Assembly (NCBI GenBank): GCA_030609625.1
Contig: JAUWBX010000149.1
Location: 1 to 6,037 of the forward strand
Source of the DNA: Phycisphaerae bacterium
Lineage (GTDB): Bacteria; Planctomycetota; Phycisphaerae; Sedimentisphaerales; Anaerobacaceae
Direction: 5' to 3'
Length of the DNA stretch: 6,037 bases
Shown here: in pieces, positions 4,869 to 6,037 of the stretch
How the letters are laid out: each line of letters opens with the position of its first letter
Position numbering within the stretch: the first letter of the stretch is position 1
Program-made: the position numbers and the translations under genes
The notes under the pieces: generated by a model
What the model saw: only the letters and a program-made list of their open reading frames with translations
Database searches by the model: none
What the model was told of the DNA's origin: nothing

Positions 4869-6037
4869 TTATCTCATCTTGCGGATGCGAACCTCAATAC
4901 TTTTTGAACGCTTCAATAGATTTACGAGTTTTTGTGGGTCCGTTTGTCCGTAGTGATATGGGTACAGAATCTTTGGTTCAAATGCCCTTGCCGCATCGGC
5001 GACCATCTCCGGGGTCATTGTGTAGGGCACATTCATCGGCAGAAATGCGATATCAATATTCTTTAGTCTTTTCATCTCCGGTGTGTTCTCTGTATCACCG
5101 GCCAAATACACTCTTTTATCGCCCAAAGTTACCACATAGCCGTTACCCCGACCCTCAGGATGGAAAGGTTCTCCGCTGGAGCGCTTATGCACAATATTGT
5201 AGGCAGGTACTGCCTCGATTTTCAGCCCCTGAATAATTAGTACATCACCGTTCTGCATGACAATACCGCCGGTAACTTTTTCTGCGCAAGCTTTGGTCAA
5301 TACAATTTGTGTTCCCTCTTTTCGCAGCATATTGATAACCTTGGTGTCAAGGTGGTCGCCATGTTCGTGCGTGACCAAAATAAGATCGGCCTTGGGCATA
5401 TTAGTATAGTCGGCCTCTCTGCTCACGGGGTCCACATGAATGACCCTGCCTTTGAAGTTAAACATCAATGTTGCGTGTCCAATGAAAGTAATCTTTAGAG
5501 CACCGGCGCTAGTCTGAATAATATCCTGTTCAAATCCCAGCTCTGTCACGGTCTGTTTTTGCTCGACGGCTTTAACGCGCATCCGGACAGAATACAGCGA
5601 AGTTCGGGCAGTGATAAAGAGTGTTTGTTTGCCCGGCCCACCGAAGCAGACATTAGCTGGCCCCTCGGGAACCTTGATGGTTTCAATTTTTTCGCCGTTT
5701 TTGTTGTAAACTGCTACTACTCTCGTCGTCAGGTAAATGTTGCCCTCGCTGTCAATAGTCATCCCGTCAGAACCTTCAGGTGCAAAAAGCTTCTTGTTCG
5801 ACAGTGTCCCATCGCTATTGATTTTGTACGCAAAGGTCTTCTTCCCACCGTGGTCGGCAACATAAAGCAGCGTGCCATCGGGAGTACCTATTACTCCATT
5901 CGGCCTGACCATATCATCGATTACGCGGATGAGCTTCTTACGGTCGGGCGATAGATAATAGACATGCTCGCCATCCTGCTCCATGCCGTCCCTGTTCCCG
6001 TAGCGGGGTTCGGTAAAGTAAATACCTCCTTTGGGAT
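4869..6037 (-). CDS. SMP-30-like propeller fused to UlaG-like MBL-fold hydrolase (5' end outside window)
   Basis: The frame stays open through the right edge, giving 388 residues. The codons before the Met at 5982-5984 encode GGIYFTEPRYG, a typical SMP-30/gluconolactonase strand, so that Met is internal. The first 150 or so visible residues are beta-propeller repeats (DGTLLYVAD, SDGMTIDSEGNIYLTT, GPANVCFGG). A short linker follows. From residue 163 (numbered from that Met) comes a UlaG-like metallo-beta-lactamase domain: TFIGHAT, VDPVS, the metal motif HEHGDH (H206, H208, D210, H211), AGDT with D297, and YPYHYG with H344. The zinc- or manganese-type dinuclear site looks complete, predicting a hydrolase. 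SMP-30 relatives hydrolyse sugar lactones and UlaG opens L-ascorbate-6-phosphate, so a lactone or sugar-acid substrate is possible but inferred. Any signal peptide would be outside the window. Confidence 0.85.
   Translation of the reverse strand, partial: PKGGIYFTEPRYGNRDGMEQDGEHVYYLSPDRKKLIRVIDDMVRPNGVIGTPDGTLLYVADHGGKKTFAYKINSDGTLSNKKLFAPEGSDGMTIDSEGNIYLTTRVVAVYNKNGEKIETIKVPEGPANVCFGGPGKQTLFITARTSLYSVRMRVKAVEQKQTVTELGFEQDIIQTSAGALKITFIGHATLMFNFKGRVIHVDPVSREADYTNMPKADLILVTHEHGDHLDTKVINMLRKEGTQIVLTKACAEKVTGGIVMQNGDVLIIQGLKIEAVPAYNIVHKRSSGEPFHPEGRGNGYVVTLGDKRVYLAGDTENTPEMKRLKNIDIAFLPMNVPYTMTPEMVADAARAFEPKILYPYHYGQTDPQKLVNLLKRSKSIEVRIRKMR

Noticed and set aside
4841..5236. Plus-strand open frame of 131 codons
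   Set aside because: It is antisense to the conserved metal-binding part of the UlaG-like domain and has no start signal or family match.
1..6037. CRISPR array, tRNA/rRNA genes, insertion sequence or transposase
   Set aside because: I found no regularly spaced repeats, no cloverleaf or rRNA motifs and no transposase-like protein in any frame.

Overview
The window looks like a stretch of bacterial chromosome with moderate GC content and long gene spacings. Nothing in it fixes the taxon. The mix of a DUF456 membrane protein, a Tat-exported DUF362 protein, an SMP-30/UlaG-type fusion and stand-alone flagellin-like genes, with few strong Shine-Dalgarno sites, would suit an environmental lineage such as a sediment Planctomycetota/Phycisphaerae-like bacterium. 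That placement is inference only.

Left part (1-881, + strand): the last 34 codons of an unidentified gene are followed by a good hairpin-plus-T-tract terminator. Next comes a two-gene MntA/HepT (MNT-HEPN) toxin-antitoxin module with intact catalytic motifs in both proteins. Its sigma70-like promoter (TTGACA, 17-bp spacer, TAGACT) places transcription start at or next to the mntA ATG, so the message may be leaderless.

Middle (882-1771, + strand): a GC-rich hairpin of possible repeat origin is followed by a DUF456 multi-pass membrane protein. Its putative promoter also ends about one -10-to-start distance before the ATG. A 241-bp spacer then carries two inverted repeats, a TATAAT box and an 8-bp tandem duplication.

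Flagellin-like pair (1772-3508, + strand): the first gene encodes a compact 271-residue protein with recognisable N- and C-terminal flagellin D1/D0-like regions, a shortened N-terminus and a charged acidic tail. The second is a diverged tandem paralogue with no standard start codon and one in-frame amber codon. It is most simply a decaying duplicate, though the rest of its frame is fully open. No other flagellar gene is visible.

Right part (3623-6037, - strand): a Tat-signal DUF362 protein with a good Shine-Dalgarno and an extended -10 promoter lies downstream of a fusion protein. In the fusion, the end of an SMP-30/gluconolactonase-type beta-propeller is joined to a complete UlaG-like metallo-beta-lactamase-fold hydrolase; the fusion gene runs off the right edge. 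These two genes converge on the flagellin-like pair.

I do not see a clearly new multi-gene system. The items most worth a second look are the flagellin-like pair with its amber-interrupted copy, the propeller-hydrolase fusion, and the two apparently leaderless genes.
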